Assembly (NCBI GenBank): GCA_028284955.1 | Contig: JANQQS010000015.1 | Location: 1 to 51,134, forward strand | DNA length: 51,134 nucleotides | Direction: 5' to 3' | From: Myxococcota bacterium | GTDB taxonomy: Bacteria > Myxococcota_A > Polyangia > Polyangiales > Houyiibacteriaceae | Part shown: in pieces, positions 7,068 to 16,147 of the stretch | Position numbering within the stretch: the stretch's first letter is position 1 | Layout of the letters: each line of letters begins with the position of its first letter | Translations under genes and position numbers: made by a program | Notes under the pieces: generated by a model | The model's input: the letters and a program-made list of their open reading frames with translations, nothing else | What the model was told of the DNA's origin: nothing | Database searches by the model: none

Positions 7068-7844
7068 TCAAGATACGACGTGGCTTTCCAGCGCTCCGTC
7101 GCCCAGGACCGTCATCGCGCCGTCATTCTCGAAGACCACCACGCGCTCTTTGCGAAACCCGAGTGCGCATAAGTCGCCGCAATTCTGGAACCATGTCAGC
7201 TTGAGCGTGACGATGAACGCCGGGCCGAACGTTCTTGCGCCGTAGGCAAACTGTTTCCGGCGTTGAACGTGGGCGACGTAGTTCAAATCCGCGGCTCGCA
7301 TGCGAACGCTTCCGCTGCGTACTCGCCCTGCGCGATACTGCAAAATGCTGCGTCGATAGTAGCTAAGCGCATAACGCGTGACCGCGCCTGGAATTCGCAC
7401 TCCATCGACCGAGGTATGCCACCATTGGCATGGTAAAGGGTTGCTCAGCTTCGTTTTTCCAAACGCGCGCAGGCCTTTGGCGACGTTTTTTCGTGTGGGG
7501 CACGCCTGTTCTGCTCGAGCGATCAGCCGAGACTCTGCATCGCTGGAGAACCTTCGTTGGATCGAAAACGAGAACGGTTTGTCGGGCGAGGTTTCGTCTG
7601 CCGGAAGCAGCAGAGCATTCGCAGCCTTTTTTTCTTTTCGTGGCTCCGGAGTCACGGCGTCTCGCGGGGCTGCCGCCTTTGGCGGATCGTGAGCGCGGAC
7701 AGGCGCCGGTGAAGAATGTGCAGGTCCGCCTTTGCTGCATCCGAGAACGAACAAGAGAAACAACACTGGCATGAGCAAGACTACACATCCAACGAAGAAT
7801 ATTGCAATGCTCGCTGCCGCCCCCCTCTGAATGTGAACCCGCAA
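7068..7844 (-). CDS. Hypothetical lipoprotein or membrane-anchored protein
   Basis: 258 residues from a TTG at 7844. Residues 10-36 form a long hydrophobic stretch ending in FVLGC, a lipobox; a Pro/Ala/Lys-rich linker follows to about residue 85. The C-terminal 170 residues are basic, with paired Cys (NCGDLC) and many aromatic beta-strand-like segments. The frame would also allow an internal ATG (MPVLFLLFVLGC) as start of a shorter lipoprotein signal. No family recognised. It diverges from the gene at 7922 across a 77-bp region built from 16-bp repeats. Confidence 0.65.
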   Translation of the reverse strand: MRVHIQRGAAASIAIFFVGCVVLLMPVLFLLFVLGCSKGGPAHSSPAPVRAHDPPKAAAPRDAVTPEPRKEKKAANALLLPADETSPDKPFSFSIQRRFSSDAESRLIARAEQACPTRKNVAKGLRAFGKTKLSNPLPCQWWHTSVDGVRIPGAVTRYALSYYRRSILQYRAGRVRSGSVRMRAADLNYVAHVQRRKQFAYGARTFGPAFIVTLKLTWFQNCGDLCALGFRKERVVVFENDGAMTVLGDGALESHVVS

Positions 7845-7853
7845 AGCGCACCC

Positions 7854-7901
7854 CTACCGCGTTCGGCCGCTACCGCGTTCGGCCGCTACCGCATTCGATC
7901 G
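7854..7901. repeat. 16-bp tandem repeat in a divergent promoter region
   Basis: Two exact copies of CTACCGCGTTCGGCCG (7854-7869, 7870-7885) and a diverged third (7886-7901). They fill most of the space between two divergent genes, so they could influence expression or simply be slippage products. Confidence 0.85.
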
Positions 7902-7921
7902 GGCAGTGGTACGCCCTTGCT

Positions 7922-8722
7922 ATGCGTCGCTTGGGCCATTGGCTGAAGAGAGGGTTGATATGGGGCGGGATTTCATTGGGCGTCGTCTTGGCGACACTGA
8001 TGGTGATTGCGTTCGCAGCTCACAAACCTCGGCCGAAGGTCGATCAAAGCTCGCAAGCACGAGCGCTGGCGAGCCGTATTGAGCGCGCGGTGAACCTTTC
8101 CGCCTGGAACGATACGCGCGCGCTTCGGTGGACGTTCGCCGGTCAACACCATCATCTCTGGGATCGCGATCGTGGGCTTGTGCGGGTTCGCTGGGACGAC
8201 GTTTCGGTGCTCTTGCGCACGGGTGACATCAGCGGGAAGGCCTATCGAGGCGAAGTCGAGCTTCGCGGGGATGAGGCGCGCGCGCTGATCAAGAAGGCGC
8301 ATGCCTATTGGATCAACGATTCGTTCTGGCTCAATCCCATTGCCAAGTTTCACGACCCCGGCGTGTCGCTGGGCACTGTGCGCATGGATGGCCAGCCGGG
8401 GCTTTTGGTTTCGTATGCGTCGGGCGGCCTCACTCCGGGCGACGCCTATCTATGGTTTTCGGAGCCTGATGGCACGCCGCGGGCGTGGCGCATGTGGGTG
8501 TCGATCATTCCCGTGGGGGGCGTGAACGTCGGTTGGGGAGGGTGGAAAACGCTCCGCACGGGGGCGCGCGTGTCGACGGTGCATCGCGGTCCCTTCGGCA
8601 TCACGCTTCGGCTTACGTCGGTCCAAGGAGCGCGTAGGCTGATGGATCTTGTGGGTCGCGACGATCCATTTTCGGCCATTCTGTCGACTGCTCAGGTTCG
8701 TCGAGTGAGCCCGGATACATAG
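7922..8722 (+). CDS. Membrane-anchored protein of unknown function
   Basis: 266 residues from the ATG at 7922. A basic N-terminus (MRRLGHWLKR) precedes one transmembrane segment (about residues 11-33); the rest is predicted outside the cytoplasm. The soluble part has regular beta-strand-like segments with many Trp (RALRWTFAG, HHLWDRDRGLVRVRWDD, AYWINDSFWLNP) and ends near DPFSAI. The pattern resembles periplasmic beta-sheet proteins of the LolA/LppX type, a fold guess only. An upstream in-frame extension would run through the 16-bp repeats and is unlikely. Confidence 0.7.
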   Translation: MRRLGHWLKRGLIWGGISLGVVLATLMVIAFAAHKPRPKVDQSSQARALASRIERAVNLSAWNDTRALRWTFAGQHHHLWDRDRGLVRVRWDDVSVLLRTGDISGKAYRGEVELRGDEARALIKKAHAYWINDSFWLNPIAKFHDPGVSLGTVRMDGQPGLLVSYASGGLTPGDAYLWFSEPDGTPRAWRMWVSIIPVGGVNVGWGGWKTLRTGARVSTVHRGPFGITLRLTSVQGARRLMDLVGRDDPFSAILSTAQVRRVSPDT

Positions 8723-8732
8723 CATGCCCGAG

Positions 8733-8749
8733 GGCGCTTTTCGTGCGCC
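8733..8749. terminator. Hairpin between convergent genes
   Basis: GGCGC-TTTTCGT-GCGCC, a 5-bp stem with a 7-nt loop, in the 49-bp gap between the + strand membrane protein and the - strand LRR gene. Weak support. Confidence 0.3.
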
Positions 8750-8771
8750 GTGCGCTTGGGATTTTGTGTGG

Positions 8772-10751
8772 TTATGGACACGTTCCGGGCGGCGGAGTGC
8801 ATCCCGAGTCGGTATTGGTCGAGCGCCAATCGGGGTCTTCGCTATTCAGCCAGGTCAGGAAGCTGCCGCACGAGGTGGCGTAGAGGCAGGCATTGCGGTC
8901 GATCCGGATTGTGTTGAGTCGCGGGAGGTCCATCAATACCGCAGGAACGTCGCCGCGAAGTTGGTTCTCGTTCAAGAAGATCGAGGCCACGTTTGTGAGC
9001 TGCGCGAGCTCGACCGGAATGGTGCCGCTGAGCTGGTTGGTGAAGAGGTTGAGGCGTACGAGCTCGGATAGCTGCCCAAGCTCCGCGGGAATCGATCCGG
9101 TAAGCTGGTTTTGGTTGAGCCAAAGCCATTCCAGACTCGAGAGGTTTCCAATCTCGCTCGGGATCGCGCCGATGAGCATGTTGCGGTTAAGGGCGAGCCT
9201 TTTCAGGTTCGAAAGGTTGCCCAGGGTAGCGGGAATGTTGCCGCCAAAGCCGTTGGAGGAAAGCCAGAGCTCTTCTAAGTTGTTCAGCGATCCAAGTTCC
9301 GCCGGAATGGGTCCGTTGAATGCGTTTTCGGCCAACCAAAGCTCCTTCAAGTTGGAGAGTTCGCCGAGTTCGGAGGGCAGCGTGCCGCTTAGTGCCGTGC
9401 GCTGCAATCGTATCGTTTCAAGGTTCGTGAGCAGACCGATTTCGGAGGGGATGCTCCCGTGAATCGCGGTGTCTTCAATGGTGAGCGCCTCGAGACTAGA
9501 TAGGTTGCCGATCACAGGCAGGAGGCTGCCGACGAGGTTGTTGTCTGCGAACTCAACGCGCGTGACCGCGCCGCCTGCGCACGTGATTCCCTCCCAGGTG
9601 CACATCGACATGGGCGATAGCCAGCCGGTTTGGCTGTCCCAAAGGCTGCCGTCCATCTCCACGTAGAACGCGACCAGGGCGAGACATTGATGAACCGGAA
9701 TATCCGTTTGTGCCGCGCAGTCGAAGTCGATGTCGGAAGGAAATTCCAGGCTGCCGGGGCATGGCGTGCAGATTCCTCCGCAATCGATGCCTTCTTCTTC
9801 TCCGCTTTGCGCGCCATCACGGCAGCTCCGATCCACCACGGGTGAGAATCGGCATGCGTCGCAGTCGCCTCCACAGTCGGTGCCGGTTTCGTTACCGTTT
9901 AGAACACCGTCATCGCATTGCGGCGCTGTTGTATTCACGCAGGCATCACAGTCGCCCCCGCAGTCGATGCTGGTTTCGGTTCCGTTGCGCATGCCGTCGA
10001 TGCAGCTCGGCAGAGCCTCCGCGGGAGGATTCTGTTCGACGTCGACGCAGCCGCGTTCAGGGTCGCACCACTGGGTCGCATTGCACGCCGCCGCTGCGTC
10101 GCGCGCTTTCGGTTTCGCCCAACAGATGCCGAGTGAGCATTCGCCCGTCGCGCATTCGGCGCCCGTCGCGCAATCTTCATTGCCGCGTTCGGTATTCTTC
10201 GCTTCGTCACATGCCGCGTCCATGCCGCAGGCGGCTCTGTTTTCGGCCGTGCATCGCGGGTCGACGCATCGCCCGCCAAAGCACGCTGTCTGCTTGGCTT
10301 CGTCCTCGGGTGTCGCCGGATTATCCTTCGGAGGGCATGCGACGTTGACGCACGACCGACTGATGGGCACGGTCACGGCGGTGTTGGTCGCCACGGTCAA
10401 CAGCACGGGGCGTTTCGCGATCAGACGATCTCGCGATGCATCTTCGAGTTGCACGTCCAGCCGATAATCCCCGAATTGAAGGTCGCCTAGTTCGGCGATG
10501 GTTCGCGCGGGAACAAATGCGTTTTCTTCTACCGAAACCGAATGCCGCTTGGCTACGGAGTTCGCGCCTAAGGAAAACAACGAAAGGTGAACCGTATCGA
10601 ACTCTTGAACAGGCGAAAGGTCGGTACGCAGGCTGACCACCAGCTCCAAGGTATCGCGCGGCTCAGAGCATCCGGCGGTTCCGCCAAATACCAGCGTCGT
10701 CGCAGCCGATGCGATCCACCGAGACATCTGGCGGGTTCGCGCCACGGTCAT
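8772..10751 (-). CDS. Leucine-rich repeat lipoprotein, plant LRR-like (downstream copy)
   Basis: 659 residues. A signal peptide ends in the lipobox-like GTAGC. A beta-sandwich-like domain follows (to about residue 135), then a Cys-rich part with three units of the form C.DG..nG.E.g.DCGG.C..C. The C-terminal half opens with a cap (MCTWEGITC) and about ten 24-residue repeats of the type LxxLxLxxNxLxGxIPxELGxL, the plant-type LRR consensus. The ATG overlaps the stop of the upstream paralogue (ATGA), so the two are co-translated. Such repeats usually bind proteins; an exposed adhesin or recognition role is likely but unproven. Confidence 0.92.
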   Translation of the reverse strand: MTVARTRQMSRWIASAATTLVFGGTAGCSEPRDTLELVVSLRTDLSPVQEFDTVHLSLFSLGANSVAKRHSVSVEENAFVPARTIAELGDLQFGDYRLDVQLEDASRDRLIAKRPVLLTVATNTAVTVPISRSCVNVACPPKDNPATPEDEAKQTACFGGRCVDPRCTAENRAACGMDAACDEAKNTERGNEDCATGAECATGECSLGICWAKPKARDAAAACNATQWCDPERGCVDVEQNPPAEALPSCIDGMRNGTETSIDCGGDCDACVNTTAPQCDDGVLNGNETGTDCGGDCDACRFSPVVDRSCRDGAQSGEEEGIDCGGICTPCPGSLEFPSDIDFDCAAQTDIPVHQCLALVAFYVEMDGSLWDSQTGWLSPMSMCTWEGITCAGGAVTRVEFADNNLVGSLLPVIGNLSSLEALTIEDTAIHGSIPSEIGLLTNLETIRLQRTALSGTLPSELGELSNLKELWLAENAFNGPIPAELGSLNNLEELWLSSNGFGGNIPATLGNLSNLKRLALNRNMLIGAIPSEIGNLSSLEWLWLNQNQLTGSIPAELGQLSELVRLNLFTNQLSGTIPVELAQLTNVASIFLNENQLRGDVPAVLMDLPRLNTIRIDRNACLYATSCGSFLTWLNSEDPDWRSTNTDSGCTPPPGTCP

Positions 10752-12913
10752 GGGCAGGCCTCAGGAGGAAGGGTGCAGCTTGGGCCGGCATTGTTGGACT
10801 GCCACGCCGGGTCTCGGCTGTTCAGCCACGATACCAGAGTGCCGCAATCGGTCGCCCACAAGCACGCGTTCGAACTCAAGCGTACTTGCGTCGCGCCGAG
10901 CGAGGCGAGGGACGATGGCACTTCGCCTTCGAGTAGGTTGCTGTGTAGCCAAAGGGTCGTCAGCGCGGAGAGATTCGCCAGCTGAGCGGGAATCGCGCCC
11001 GTGAGTTGATTTTCGTTGAGATACAGAGCACGAAGATTCGACAGGTTGCCGAGCGCCGCGGGAATCGGCCCGGTCAGCTGATTGTCGTAAAGCAGAAGGA
11101 GAGACAGAGCGGGGAAGCTGCCGAGCTCCGCAGGAATCGCTCCGCTCAACTCGTTTTCGTGAAGCCAGATCTGCGAGATACGTAAGAGACCACCCAGCTC
11201 GGGTGGAATGCTTCCCGTCAGCCGGTTGCGCGCAATATGCAGCAGGCGGAGATCACTTAAGTTGCCGAGTTCCGGAGGGATGCTTCCGCTTAGTTGATTT
11301 CGGTGCAGGTTGAGGTTGCGCAGGTTCGTGAGGTTGCCGAGCTCTTCAGGAATCGCTCCGCTCAACTGGTTGTCGTAGAGAAAAAGGTCCGTCAGTTGAC
11401 TTAGGCTGCCCAGCTCGGAGGGAATGCTTCCGCTTAACCGATTCGAGTTAAGTCGAAGCGAGTTGAGATTGGGAAGGGTTCCGAGTTCTGGCGGAATTGA
11501 GCCCGTGAGCGAGTTTGCGTGAAGATGCAGTACTTCAAGCTGCCCGAGTTGTCCGAACTCGGCCGGGATGTTTCCCGTGAGCGCGGTGGAGCTGAACTCG
11601 AGATGTCGTAGCTGCCCGAGCAACGAGAGCTCGGGCGGAATGCTCCCGCTCAAGGCGGAGTTTGTGACCACCAGCTCGGTGACCTCGGAGAGGTTGCCAA
11701 GTTCCCGCGGGAGCGCGCCCACGAGGTTGTTGTCCGCAAACGTTACCGTTTCGACGGCACCATCGCTGCATGTCACGCCGTGCCACGTACACATCGAGGT
11801 TGGAGTAAGCCAGCCGTCTGTCGTGTTCCATTCGGGACCCTGGGTGTTTGCGAAGAGCGCCAAGAGCGCCAGGCACTCGTGAGCGGGAATATCGTCTTGC
11901 GCGCCGCAATCGAAGTCGATGTCGATGGGGTAGTCGTCGCTACCGGGGCAGGGGGTGCAAGAGCCTCCGCAGTCGACGCCGGTTTCTTCCCCCGACCGCG
12001 CCCCATCTCGGCATGCGAGGGCGACCACGGGCGAGATCGCGCAAGCGGCGCATGTTCCGCCGCAGTCGACGCCGATTTCGCCTCCGTTGCGGATCCCGTC
12101 GTCGCAGCGGGGCGCGGGCGGCGCTGGACAGTCTGCGCATGTTCCGCCGCAGTCAATGCCGACTTCGTCTCCGTTTTGAACGCCATCGTCACAGCTGGTC
12201 GAGGCCGGGTTCGTGGAAGGCGAAGTTCCAACATCGAAGCACCCGACCTCTGGAGCGCACCATTCTCGATCGGCATCGCAGGCGCCGCCGTCCTCAGGGT
12301 CTCGAGGGCGAGCCCAACAGGAACCGAGAATGCATTCCGAAACGGCGCACGCGCTCGTCACGGGGCAATCTTCGTTGCCGGTAGCGGTGTTTTTGGATGC
12401 GTCGCAGGTCGCGCGTTCCTCGCAGGAAGCGTTTTCTTCGAGCGTACACCGCGCGTCGACGCACCGTCCGCCGAGGCAAGCCGTAAGCCGCGGCTCTTCG
12501 CCATCGAGTTGAGGTTCGCAGAGGATATTCAGGCACGAACGAGTGATGGGCACCGTCACCGAGACGCTTTCCGACACCGTCACCAGTACGGGGCGTTTGG
12601 ATACCGGGCGATCGGCTGATTCGTCGTCGAGCTGAACTTCGAGGAGATAGTCTCCCGGCGCGATTCCCTGAAGTTCTGTGAGCCGTCGTCCGGGAATAAA
12701 CGACTCGGTGTCGACGACGATGGATTGGCGTTGACCGGTGTCGATGCCGTCCTTGGAAAAGAGGGCCAGCGTGACACGGTCAAACTCCTCGGTGGGGACC
12801 AAATCGGTGCGGAGATTCACTACGATTTCCGCGGTAGTCTCCTGACCCGTGCAGCTCCACGCGGCGGCTAGCCACGCGGCGGTTAGCCACACCACTCCCC
12901 GCGCGCGCAACAT
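10748..12913 (-). CDS. Leucine-rich repeat lipoprotein, plant LRR-like (upstream copy)
   Basis: 721 residues, paralogous over its whole length to the next gene: signal peptide ending AAAWSC, an N-terminal domain with matching [13 protein letters not shown] (NLRTD.. / SLRTD.. in the copy), three DCGG Cys-rich units, the cap CTWHGVTC, and about 12-13 LRR units versus about ten in the other. I choose the ATG at 12913; a TTG eight codons earlier is less likely. The signal peptide contains a 15-bp duplication (AWLAA repeated). The difference in repeat number shows unit gain or loss after gene duplication. The AT-rich upstream region (around TTGTACAA at 12930) is the likely promoter. Confidence 0.92.
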   Translation of the reverse strand: MLRARGVVWLTAAWLAAAWSCTGQETTAEIVVNLRTDLVPTEEFDRVTLALFSKDGIDTGQRQSIVVDTESFIPGRRLTELQGIAPGDYLLEVQLDDESADRPVSKRPVLVTVSESVSVTVPITRSCLNILCEPQLDGEEPRLTACLGGRCVDARCTLEENASCEERATCDASKNTATGNEDCPVTSACAVSECILGSCWARPRDPEDGGACDADREWCAPEVGCFDVGTSPSTNPASTSCDDGVQNGDEVGIDCGGTCADCPAPPAPRCDDGIRNGGEIGVDCGGTCAACAISPVVALACRDGARSGEETGVDCGGSCTPCPGSDDYPIDIDFDCGAQDDIPAHECLALLALFANTQGPEWNTTDGWLTPTSMCTWHGVTCSDGAVETVTFADNNLVGALPRELGNLSEVTELVVTNSALSGSIPPELSLLGQLRHLEFSSTALTGNIPAEFGQLGQLEVLHLHANSLTGSIPPELGTLPNLNSLRLNSNRLSGSIPSELGSLSQLTDLFLYDNQLSGAIPEELGNLTNLRNLNLHRNQLSGSIPPELGNLSDLRLLHIARNRLTGSIPPELGGLLRISQIWLHENELSGAIPAELGSFPALSLLLLYDNQLTGPIPAALGNLSNLRALYLNENQLTGAIPAQLANLSALTTLWLHSNLLEGEVPSSLASLGATQVRLSSNACLWATDCGTLVSWLNSRDPAWQSNNAGPSCTLPPEACP
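12857..12886. repeat. 15-bp tandem duplication in an LRR signal peptide
   Basis: Two near-identical 15-bp units (CCACGCGGCGGCTAG and CCACGCGGCGGTTAG). In frame; they lengthen the hydrophobic core of the signal peptide. Confidence 0.85.
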
Positions 12914-13064
12914 CGATCGCAAGGTGTAATTGTACAATATTTGTGAGGTGCGGCAAAGGTTGACCAGCTTGTCCGGGATCGCTGCTCGGAAGCGGTCGAA
13001 TCGCGATGAACCCGAGCCCGTTCTTTCTTTGCAATACGTGGGTCAAACCACGAAGCTAGCCGTT

Positions 13065-13226
13065 GTGAAACTTGCTATCGCGCTCGTGGTGGGGTTTGTG
13101 ATCGGGGCGGGGTCACGGTGGTTTGAGCTTCCCGTTCCCGCGCCACCGAAACTACTTGGTGCATTGCTCGTGCTGTCGATCACGCTTGGCTACGTCGGCG
13201 TCGACTGGTGGCTTACCGCGCGCTAG
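13065..13226 (+). CDS. XapX (DUF1427)-like small membrane protein
   Basis: 53 residues from a GTG at 13065: MKLAIALVVGFVIGAGSRWF, then ELPVPAPPKLLGALLVL and a second hydrophobic stretch. Two transmembrane segments joined by the PAPP motif and GxLxxxLG-like end match the XapX/DUF1427 family, small inner-membrane proteins of unknown role first noted near xanthosine genes. The frame continues upstream to 12930, but that part has no membrane-protein character, so I prefer the short form. It stands alone, divergent from the LRR operon. Confidence 0.6.
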   Translation: MKLAIALVVGFVIGAGSRWFELPVPAPPKLLGALLVLSITLGYVGVDWWLTAR

Positions 13227-13398
13227 TCAACGCGCCCCGGTTCACGTCGGCTGACCACAAGCCTTTCGACTCGTCTTGCTCCGTGGCAGGTTGCCCGGAG
13301 CCGTCTTGTCCCCGGTCGCCTGGGGTCCCGTCAGCAAGAGGCTTCTCTGTGCACACCTTGGCTGATTCCGGAAACACGTCGAACTGTATATTCGGAAC

Positions 13399-15984
13399 CT
13401 AGCAGCGAATTTCAATCACCGGGATGTCCCGGAAGCCGTCGGGTACGTTGCGGCGCACGCGGCTTTCCCATACCTCGCCGATGCCTCGAATTCCCGTTTT
13501 TAGGTCGAAGATCGCTTTGGGCATGTCCACATTCGGACCAAGCACCGCATCGGGGGCGGTCGTTCCGCCTGGCCACGCGGCGCCCCGGCGGTTGGCAATC
13601 GTGCCGTCTAGGTAGCCGGTCTCGCCGAACAGACGCGGGTTTCCATCCCGCATGATGAGCCGCTCGAACTCTCGATGCAGTTCGTTGCCCCAGACCTGAG
13701 CCGTTTGCGTGGTTCGAGGAATGTTCATTTTGGCTTCGCGGCACAGTTGTTCGAGTCGGTCTTTGACCTGGTCGATTTCGTCGTCGTCGGGCCTCAAGCC
13801 TCCCGGGAGCGACGACAGCACGTCGAGCACAAGCTGGGCGTACTCCTCGGTGCTCTCCACCGGGTCAATCGACATCTCCTGAAAAATCTCGAGGGAGCAG
13901 AGCTCGCCATTGTTGGCTTGTTCGTAGCAAGCGATAAGCAACTGCTCGCGCACGATCGAATCACGCAGGCTTCCGTTAGGGTTGAAGTGTCCCTGCGACG
14001 CGACGGCGGAGGCTATGAGCTCCGATTCGATGTCGGTCGGGTCGCATCCTCCAAGCGTATGGCAATAGACATTAACGAGGCCGAAGAACGAATCGTAGCG
14101 GCCAGAGTTGACGAAAATATTGCGGCTGTAATTGACGATCTGGCGGCAGTCGTCGCTGTCGGTATCCTGGCCGCCACCTTCGCTGCAGCGAAAATCGCTT
14201 CGGTAGAGGATGGTGCCAGCGGGCCATTGAAACTCTGAAAACGCTTCGGGAACAAAGAGCTTGTCGGGCCGCAGGCCGGGAATGCCGCCCAGGTTTCCAT
14301 CGTGAATCGCCGGGTCGAGATCGAGCCCGTTCTGACGTGCGGTGATTTCGTCGTCGTCCCAAACGCCGTCTTGGTCTGTGTCTTCTTCAAAGGCGTTGGT
14401 GCCAGCCTCGAACTCTTCGAAATCGGAGAGACCATCACGGTCGCTGTTGCGGTCGTTGGGGTCGGAAATGGGGTTGTAGACGCGGGTGACGCCTTCCTCG
14501 ATCAAAAAGCGATAGGCTGCCGCCACCGCGGAGTCGGCGTTGAGGTCGAGGGGCAGTCCCATTTCGACGTCATCGGTTAGCCCATCGCCGTCGCTGTCTG
14601 CTTCTTCTGGGTTGGTTCGGTAGATGCGAGGCCGCGGGCGAAAGATGCTGTCGGGAATCAGCGGGTTTTGGCGATAGAAACCATCGGTCACGTACATGCC
14701 GCCGCGTTCTTCGCAATCGCTTAGCCCGTCTCCGTCGGAGTCCATCGCCGCGGCCTCTCCGCCAGCCAAGCTCCAGTTTCTGGGAAGTCGTTCGCTTAGG
14801 GTGGAGCTGTCTGAACCCGGAACGATCCATTGAATCGGCCGGGAGCCGCCGACGCGCGACCCAAAGAAAAAGTCGGAATCTTCGCGGTCAAAAAACAGTT
14901 GGCTGAGCGCTCTCACCAGTGGGTCGGAACCGGACGATGGGCGGTCTGGGTCGCGGTAGTAAAGCACGAAGAAAATGCCGGCACGGGCGGCGCGGTCGGC
15001 CAAGTCTCCGAGAGCAGCTACTTCTTCGGGGGTGAGTCCGTTTTCGCGAATGTTGTGAACGTTGGCGATCACGATTCGCGTTCCCGCATCGCGCGACTCA
15101 AGGGCTGCGATCGAACGCTCGACATTTTGGAGCAAGGATTGCCCTTGAAATGCGGCGTCTACCGCGCTGAGAAAATCTTGTCCCGGGGGCCCAGATGGAT
15201 GATACGAGGCGGGCGCGAGCGAAGGAAAAGCTGGAGTCCAGCTGGCGAGGCCACCGGGGCCGGGCGCGAAAAAAGTGGTTTGCCAGTGGTCGGTCAGAAA
15301 CAGGCTTCGCACCGCCGTTTCGAAGTTGTCCGCGGCGGAGAATCCTTGGGGGATCACCACGATGTTCACGGGAACGACCGCTGGGTCGATCGTCGTGGTG
15401 CACGGGGAGGCGGCTCGCGCGCGAACGGAAGCGAGGTCCCAATAGCTGGCGAAACCTGTTTCGGGCAGGCGCAACACCGCAAAGGTCGAGAAGTGATTGA
15501 CGGTGACCGAAACGGTTCGGTTTTCGAGGTCTATTGTTTGGTCGGGACCGGCGTCGACCCATAGACCATAGGTTTCGTCGTAGTGATAAATTCTGAGCGC
15601 GGAGGGATCGACATCGCCGAGGAGTTCATCCCGAAACGGAATGGTGATTCGTGCTTCGCGGAGCGCGACGTCGTCGCTGAGCGCAAACTCATAGGGTGTG
15701 GATGCGAGATGGTCGGCGACCCAGCGCGCCGGCTGATACACCGGGTACACATCGAGTTGGTTCCACGTCGTCGGAGCGCTCGCGCGGAGCTCGACGTGCA
15801 CTCCGCCCGGGCCGTCAAAGCGCGATAGGTTGGCGGGTTCTTCGTTGCCTTGTTGGTCATCCTGGGGCGCTTCGCCGTTGCACGCCCCCATCGTGAGCAT
15901 CGACAGCAAGCACCATAGGAGCGGCTTCGACAGCAAGAACCTTCGCCTTAGCTTGCGCGGAAGCAAGTCGGTCACGTGGCTCAT
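13399..15984 (-). CDS. Large lipoprotein with calcium-type Asp repeats and PD-(D/E)XK toxin-like C-terminus
   Basis: 861 residues from the ATG at 15984, with GAGAGGGGG as ribosome site. The signal ends in the lipobox MGAC. Residues about 40-150 resemble a ZU5-like beta domain. The middle (PVNIVVIPQGFSAADN and after) recalls the opening of secreted M64-type proteins but lacks HExxH. Around residues 410-550 are thrombospondin-3-type units (DSDGDGLSD, DRDGLSD, DTDQDGVWD), predicted to bind calcium. The last 100 residues have LHREFERLI, GETGYLDG, APDAVLG and AIFDLKTG, closing IPVIEIRC: E...E...PD...DxK, as in nuclease domains of polymorphic toxins. No immunity gene follows. A lipid-anchored toxin is an inference. 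Confidence 0.75.
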   Translation of the reverse strand: MSHVTDLLPRKLRRRFLLSKPLLWCLLSMLTMGACNGEAPQDDQQGNEEPANLSRFDGPGGVHVELRASAPTTWNQLDVYPVYQPARWVADHLASTPYEFALSDDVALREARITIPFRDELLGDVDPSALRIYHYDETYGLWVDAGPDQTIDLENRTVSVTVNHFSTFAVLRLPETGFASYWDLASVRARAASPCTTTIDPAVVPVNIVVIPQGFSAADNFETAVRSLFLTDHWQTTFFAPGPGGLASWTPAFPSLAPASYHPSGPPGQDFLSAVDAAFQGQSLLQNVERSIAALESRDAGTRIVIANVHNIRENGLTPEEVAALGDLADRAARAGIFFVLYYRDPDRPSSGSDPLVRALSQLFFDREDSDFFFGSRVGGSRPIQWIVPGSDSSTLSERLPRNWSLAGGEAAAMDSDGDGLSDCEERGGMYVTDGFYRQNPLIPDSIFRPRPRIYRTNPEEADSDGDGLTDDVEMGLPLDLNADSAVAAAYRFLIEEGVTRVYNPISDPNDRNSDRDGLSDFEEFEAGTNAFEEDTDQDGVWDDDEITARQNGLDLDPAIHDGNLGGIPGLRPDKLFVPEAFSEFQWPAGTILYRSDFRCSEGGGQDTDSDDCRQIVNYSRNIFVNSGRYDSFFGLVNVYCHTLGGCDPTDIESELIASAVASQGHFNPNGSLRDSIVREQLLIACYEQANNGELCSLEIFQEMSIDPVESTEEYAQLVLDVLSSLPGGLRPDDDEIDQVKDRLEQLCREAKMNIPRTTQTAQVWGNELHREFERLIMRDGNPRLFGETGYLDGTIANRRGAAWPGGTTAPDAVLGPNVDMPKAIFDLKTGIRGIGEVWESRVRRNVPDGFRDIPVIEIRC

Positions 15985-16147
15985 GATGGGCCCCCTCTCT
16001 TGGCGCGAGCGTAGCGCTTGCGCCGTCAACGTGTCACCTGGCGGTCGCGAGTTCCAAACCGAACTCCAATTGGCGGCTGGCGACGAGGTCAGGATAGAAT
16101 AATCAGCGGGCGAGGCGGACGGCGCGGGAAATCAGTGAGGAATTCGC

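Noticed and set aside
8893..9462. Plus-strand frames of up to 189 codons opposite the LRR genes
   Set aside because: Periodic shadows of the minus-strand repeats.
12930..13064. Longer form of the XapX-like protein
   Set aside because: The extra N-terminal 45 residues are polar, lack membrane-protein character and have no ribosome site.
13399..15984. M64 (IgA peptidase) assignment for the large lipoprotein
   Set aside because: The opening segment is similar, but I find no HExxH zinc motif, so no protease call was made.
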